Positions 60,571 to 64,000 of a stretch of DNA of 64,000 nt are shown here, piece by piece. The first letter of the stretch is position 1. Every line of letters starts with the position of its first letter. The notes beneath the pieces were generated by a model. It saw only the letters and a list, made by a program, of their open reading frames with translations. It had not been told where the DNA came from and ran no database searches. Origin of the DNA: G942493375 sp942493375 (GTDB taxonomy: Bacteria > Armatimonadota > UBA5829). The position numbers and the translations under genes were made by a program. The DNA is taken from positions 2,604,001 through 2,668,000 of the forward strand of contig OW818698.1 of NCBI GenBank assembly GCA_942493375.1, written 5' to 3'.

Positions 60571-60616
60571 CGTGGGAATTGCGGTATGTGTTCTATCGGG
60601 CAATGGAGGTTATGGG

Positions 60617-63601
60617 ATGAATATAATGCTTCAGACTATTCTGATCTTGATCGTGTTACTTGCAATTGTGAGGACGGCAGATTGCAGCGTTGGAGAAGCT
60701 AAATACGGGATTGGGAAATGGACTGGCGAGGGCAGCGGAAATCATCGCGCGGTTGTCTCTGTTGCGGGTCCAGCTCCTGCAGTGTGTGTAAATATACCCT
60801 GGAGACGACGCGATATTGAACCTGAGAAGAAGGCTGTTATAGTCATTGATGCAGCTTCCGGAAAGCAGGTAGATAACGTTGTGCGGATCAATATAAACCG
60901 CGAATATGGGGACATCGCTTTCCAACCTGTCAGTGGTGCAGGAACCTACTATGTCTACTACATGCCATACACCAGCGAACAGGGGATTGCGTGGAAGACG
61001 AACTATATCCCTCCAACAGACAAATCTGACTCGGCCTGGTTGGATGCAAATCAACTGAATTCAGAAGGCATCAAAAATGACTCCTGGAAATCTCTCCCGG
61101 AAGCTCAATTAGTAGAAATACAAGCTAATGGTGAATTCCACCGGTTTGACCCGATGGAAGTTACAGCTACTGCAGAGGAGACCAGGCAGTTAATAGATAC
61201 ACACAAGAGTGATTCGTACATCGTATTCCCCGAAGACCGCCGATATCCTATCAGAATGCGGGATGAGTTGCCGTTGCGCTGGATCAAAAGTGGCTCCTCT
61301 TTACAGTTTAGCGGAGAAGCTTGTCGCAATGAATACTACACTTTCCAGCTGGGTGTATATGCAATATCAAAGGATATTGGCGATATCAAGATTAAATTCG
61401 ATGATCTGAAGTCTGGCGGTTCAAAGATAATATTGCACTGCTTCAATTCAGATGGTGTCGACTTTACCGGGCACAAATTTCTGAAAGCAATAGCTGTGAA
61501 GCAGGGGAAAGTGCAGCCGTTATGGATAGGAGCGGATATTACCAAAGACGCCGAACCTGGATTATACGAAGGTTCTATAACATTGAAACCTGAAGGAATG
61601 TCGGAGTCTACGGTCAAGTTATCGATTGCTGTTCAGGACAAAGTGCTGGAAGACCGTGGCGACAGTGAGCTCTGGCGGATGTCCAGGTTGAGGTGGCTGG
61701 ATTCACGCCTGGGTATAGAGGAAGAACCAACTTACCCCTACACTCCGGTCAAAGTTAATGGATCGGCTGTATCTATATTAAAACGAGACGTCAAATATAC
61801 AGCGACTGGTCTACCAAAGAGTATTAACAGTTTTGGAAATGAAGTATTGGCCAGGCCTATCGAAATCAAGACCACAATCAGTGGTAAAGCTGTCCAGTGG
61901 AAGAGCAAGGGACTCAAGGAACTGAAATCAACTCACGCCTCCGTATTCTTTGAATCAACTGGTGATATGGGTCCATTATCCGTAACATGCCGGTCCAAAG
62001 CTGAGTTTGATGGTTACACGAACTATCGAGTTGTGCTCAAAGCTTCAAAAGCAATTAATTTGGATAATGTTACTCTGGAGATACCGGTACGTCGTGATAT
62101 TGCTACATTTTTTACCGGATTTGGTTGCAATGGTGGCTACAGGCCGAAATCGTGGCAGTGGGACTGGTCGCAACGGGGTATTTCGTCCTGCTGGCTGGGT
62201 GAAGTCAACGCTGGTCTTTACTTGACCCTCAAAAATGGACCGGATATGTGGGATATCGAGGGCACCAAGTCACCAGATGCAGCTAACAGCTGGCATTCAG
62301 GGAAGTGTCTACTGGAGGAAGATGGCGATGCCGTCATTATCAAGTGCAGTACCGGTCCCGCCCATCTGAAAGCCGGAGAGCAACTCCCACTCAGATTCGG
62401 GATGCTGATTACTCCTGTGAAACCGATCAATATGGACCACTTCAACCAACGCTACTACCAATTCTACAACAACATCGTTCAGCCACAAGATGCAAAAGCC
62501 CTCAATGCAACAGTCATTAACATCCATCAGGGCAACGAGTTGAATCCTTACATCAACTACCCTTTCCGTACAGTAGACAAGATGCGTGACTACATAGATC
62601 GTGCTCATGCGTTGGGTATGAAAGCCAAGATATATAACACCGTGCGTGAGCTCAGTAATTTCTGCGCTGAAATATGGGCACTGAGAAGCCTTGACCATGA
62701 AATCTTGCAGGCTGGTGGTGGCAAAATGGGTGAGTCCTGGCTGGTTGAGCATCTTGTAGATGACTACCAGTCAGCATGGCACCAACCGTATGCCAACGGA
62801 GAGATCGACGCTGCGATGGCGACAACTGGAACTTCCCGCTGGTGCAATTACTATATCGAAGGCGTTTCCTGGCTCGCGCGGGAGCTTGGACTGGACGGAA
62901 TCTACATCGATGGCCTCAACTATGACCGTGAAGGAATGAAACGCTTCCGAAGAGCACTGGACACTGGCAAATCAGGGAACCTTCTGGACCTTCACGATGG
63001 CGACAACTTTAAATGCGGAGACGCACGCAGGAGTTCCTTTCTAACTGCTGCAGAGTTCACCCCCTATCTCAACAGCCTCTGGTATGGTGAGATATTCAAC
63101 TACGAGGAGGAACCTGACTACTGGCTGGTTGAATTGTCAGGGATACCATTCGGTCTGATGGGTGATATGCTCCAGATGCCAATTAATCCCTGGAGAGGTA
63201 TGACATTTGGTATGGCTGGTCGCTACTGGTCGGGTGCAGACCCACAGTATCTCTGGAAAACCTGGATTGATCTCAAACTCTCCGACTGCAAGATGATCGG
63301 GTGGTGGGATACTAAATGCCCCGTGAAGACAGGTTACAAGGCAGTCCTGGCAACAGTCTATAAAAACAAGGGATATGCTGTCATAGCTCTGGGAAGTTGG
63401 GCAAAACCAGCTCCCGGGGCCTGGGAACACTGGCCTAATATGATAAAGCTGCAGGTCGACTGGAAAGCGCTGGGACTGGACCCTAAAAAAGTAAAACTAT
63501 ACGCACCAGAGATCAAGGATTTTCAACCCGAGCGCAAGTTCGAGTTAACAGAGGAAATCCCTGTGGACTTTGGAAAAGGTTGGCTGCTAGTGGTCAAGTA
63601 G
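60617..63601 (+). CDS. Secreted DUF6067-like glycosidase-domain protein
   Basis: About 994 residues from the ATG at 60617 (GGAGG upstream). A signal peptide (MNIMLQTILILIVLLAIV) precedes beta-sandwich domains (about 25-330), a TIM-barrel-like region (about 560-920) and a C-terminal beta-domain. 'NIHQGNELNPYINYPFRTV' and 'GLDGIYIDGLNYDREGMKRFRRALD' (Asp pair) match the pattern of the DUF6067/DUF4091 glycosidase-type families common in Planctomycetes and Armatimonadota. A polysaccharide-degrading role is likely, but the substrate and catalytic residues are not established. Confidence 0.75.
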   Translation: MNIMLQTILILIVLLAIVRTADCSVGEAKYGIGKWTGEGSGNHRAVVSVAGPAPAVCVNIPWRRRDIEPEKKAVIVIDAASGKQVDNVVRININREYGDIAFQPVSGAGTYYVYYMPYTSEQGIAWKTNYIPPTDKSDSAWLDANQLNSEGIKNDSWKSLPEAQLVEIQANGEFHRFDPMEVTATAEETRQLIDTHKSDSYIVFPEDRRYPIRMRDELPLRWIKSGSSLQFSGEACRNEYYTFQLGVYAISKDIGDIKIKFDDLKSGGSKIILHCFNSDGVDFTGHKFLKAIAVKQGKVQPLWIGADITKDAEPGLYEGSITLKPEGMSESTVKLSIAVQDKVLEDRGDSELWRMSRLRWLDSRLGIEEEPTYPYTPVKVNGSAVSILKRDVKYTATGLPKSINSFGNEVLARPIEIKTTISGKAVQWKSKGLKELKSTHASVFFESTGDMGPLSVTCRSKAEFDGYTNYRVVLKASKAINLDNVTLEIPVRRDIATFFTGFGCNGGYRPKSWQWDWSQRGISSCWLGEVNAGLYLTLKNGPDMWDIEGTKSPDAANSWHSGKCLLEEDGDAVIIKCSTGPAHLKAGEQLPLRFGMLITPVKPINMDHFNQRYYQFYNNIVQPQDAKALNATVINIHQGNELNPYINYPFRTVDKMRDYIDRAHALGMKAKIYNTVRELSNFCAEIWALRSLDHEILQAGGGKMGESWLVEHLVDDYQSAWHQPYANGEIDAAMATTGTSRWCNYYIEGVSWLARELGLDGIYIDGLNYDREGMKRFRRALDTGKSGNLLDLHDGDNFKCGDARRSSFLTAAEFTPYLNSLWYGEIFNYEEEPDYWLVELSGIPFGLMGDMLQMPINPWRGMTFGMAGRYWSGADPQYLWKTWIDLKLSDCKMIGWWDTKCPVKTGYKAVLATVYKNKGYAVIALGSWAKPAPGAWEHWPNMIKLQVDWKALGLDPKKVKLYAPEIKDFQPERKFELTEEIPVDFGKGWLLVVK

Positions 63602-63612
63602 AATTGTCCTTG

Positions 63613-63654
63613 TACAAAACGTCGGTAGATACATGTATCTACCGACGTTTTGTA
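63613..63654. terminator. Perfect 42-bp palindrome, bidirectional terminator
   Basis: The 42 bases are their own reverse complement (starting TACAAAACGTCGGTAGATAC) and end in GTTTTGTA on both strands. It lies 11 bases after the stop of the DUF6067-like gene and 12 bases before the stop of the minus-strand gene at 63666. Confidence 0.85.
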
Positions 63655-63665
63655 ACACCATTGAT

Positions 63666-63998
63666 TCATTTCAAGCTTTGCCAAATGCTCATCATATCTG
63701 CGCTATACCCTCCAAATGGCATCCCGCCAAAGTATATTATGCTCCCCTTACCTACCGTGCGGCGTGCACAGATAATTTCCTCACCCAGACTGAACAGGTT
63801 TTGACTACCATTGGATAACCTTGCACCATTGACGAACCATAGAGATCCACCGGTAAGCCCGGGGATATGAAGCGGTTTTTTGAAGACAAAACCTTTCAAG
63901 CTATAGCTGCTGATGCCGTGTCCTTTGAAATGGACAGGAAGTATGTCCTCCAAACCCGATCCGACATATCCGCCTGGCTTTCCGGAATTTGGCCCATT
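63666..63998 (-). CDS. C-terminal end of a protein with a GATase-like domain
   Basis: The frame is open to the right edge of the window, so the gene starts beyond it. The visible 110 codons include 'GKGSIIYFGGMPFGGYSADM' near the end, a strand-glycine pattern like that seen in the C-terminal GATase-like domains of GH42 and related enzymes (compare the C-terminus of the GH2 protein at 34239). Too little is seen to name the function. A bidirectional terminator lies just after the stop. Confidence 0.55.
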   Translation of the reverse strand, partial: NGPNSGKPGGYVGSGLEDILPVHFKGHGISSYSLKGFVFKKPLHIPGLTGGSLWFVNGARLSNGSQNLFSLGEEIICARRTVGKGSIIYFGGMPFGGYSADMMSIWQSLK

Positions 63999-64000
63999 GA

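Noticed and set aside
60560..60616. Longer start for the DUF6067-like gene at 60560
   Set aside because: The predicted promoter places the transcription start at about 60577, after this codon, and the signal peptide starts at 60617.

Overview
The window looks like a chromosomal segment of a free-living bacterium that degrades carbohydrates. Genes carry strong AGGAGG-type ribosome sites, ATG and TTG starts, signal peptides and lipoboxes, and base composition looks moderate and even. Arrays of secreted glycoside hydrolase-like proteins of poorly characterised families (DUF4838, DUF6067-like, 'FIDDYLI' propellers), uroporphyrinogen-decarboxylase-like proteins and intergenic palindromes fit Armatimonadota or a PVC-type phylum. 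That placement is inference; no rRNA or tRNA gene was found to settle it.

Layout. 1-13.7 kb: end of a URO-D family gene, a GH78-like rhamnosidase, two tandem DUF4838 paralogues, a six-hairpin glycosidase-like protein and a double-HD (HD-GYP) protein. 13.8-19.5 kb: a secreted TIM-barrel protein, a small orphan DNA-binding-type protein, a secreted unknown and a GH36 alpha-galactosidase. 19.7-28.1 kb: a membrane protein, an RbsC/RbsA-type sugar ABC transporter, a 7-bp tandem repeat, an Asp-box sialidase-like protein, a lipoprotein gene broken by a 13-bp duplication, a small lipoprotein, a second URO-D protein and the RbsB-type binding protein. 28.4-37.9 kb: a GH42-like secreted enzyme, a Phd/RelE toxin-antitoxin pair, and a three-gene operon of two GH2 enzymes and a DUF218 protein. 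38-45 kb: a DUF2202 ferritin-like protein, an EEP-family phosphatase, a secreted protein with two tail-tube-like (gp19) domains joined to a beta-propeller hydrolase-like gene, a secreted TIM-barrel protein and an amidohydrolase. 45.6-51.7 kb: cheW, a giant chemoreceptor with about seven 91-residue HAMP-type repeats, and a second cheW. 51.7-55.2 kb: two more secreted hydrolase-like proteins. 55.2-60.5 kb: larE with metY, then thiS-thiG-thiH-thiE behind a TPP riboswitch. 60.6 kb to the end: a DUF6067-like secreted protein and the end of another gene.

How it fits together. About fifteen proteins are likely to cut or bind glycans (rhamnose, galactose, mannose, uronic or sialic acid-like residues). 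The RbsABC-type importer would take up released sugars. The repeats-rich chemoreceptor with its two CheW couplers and the HD-GYP protein point to sensing and c-di-GMP control of lifestyle. Sulfur and thiamine genes form a separate biosynthetic block. The most unusual items are the secreted tandem gp19-like protein, the cheW-polyHAMP receptor-cheW module with a shared three-stem intergenic element, likely ATT and ATC start codons in two adjacent genes, and a family of long palindromic repeats.
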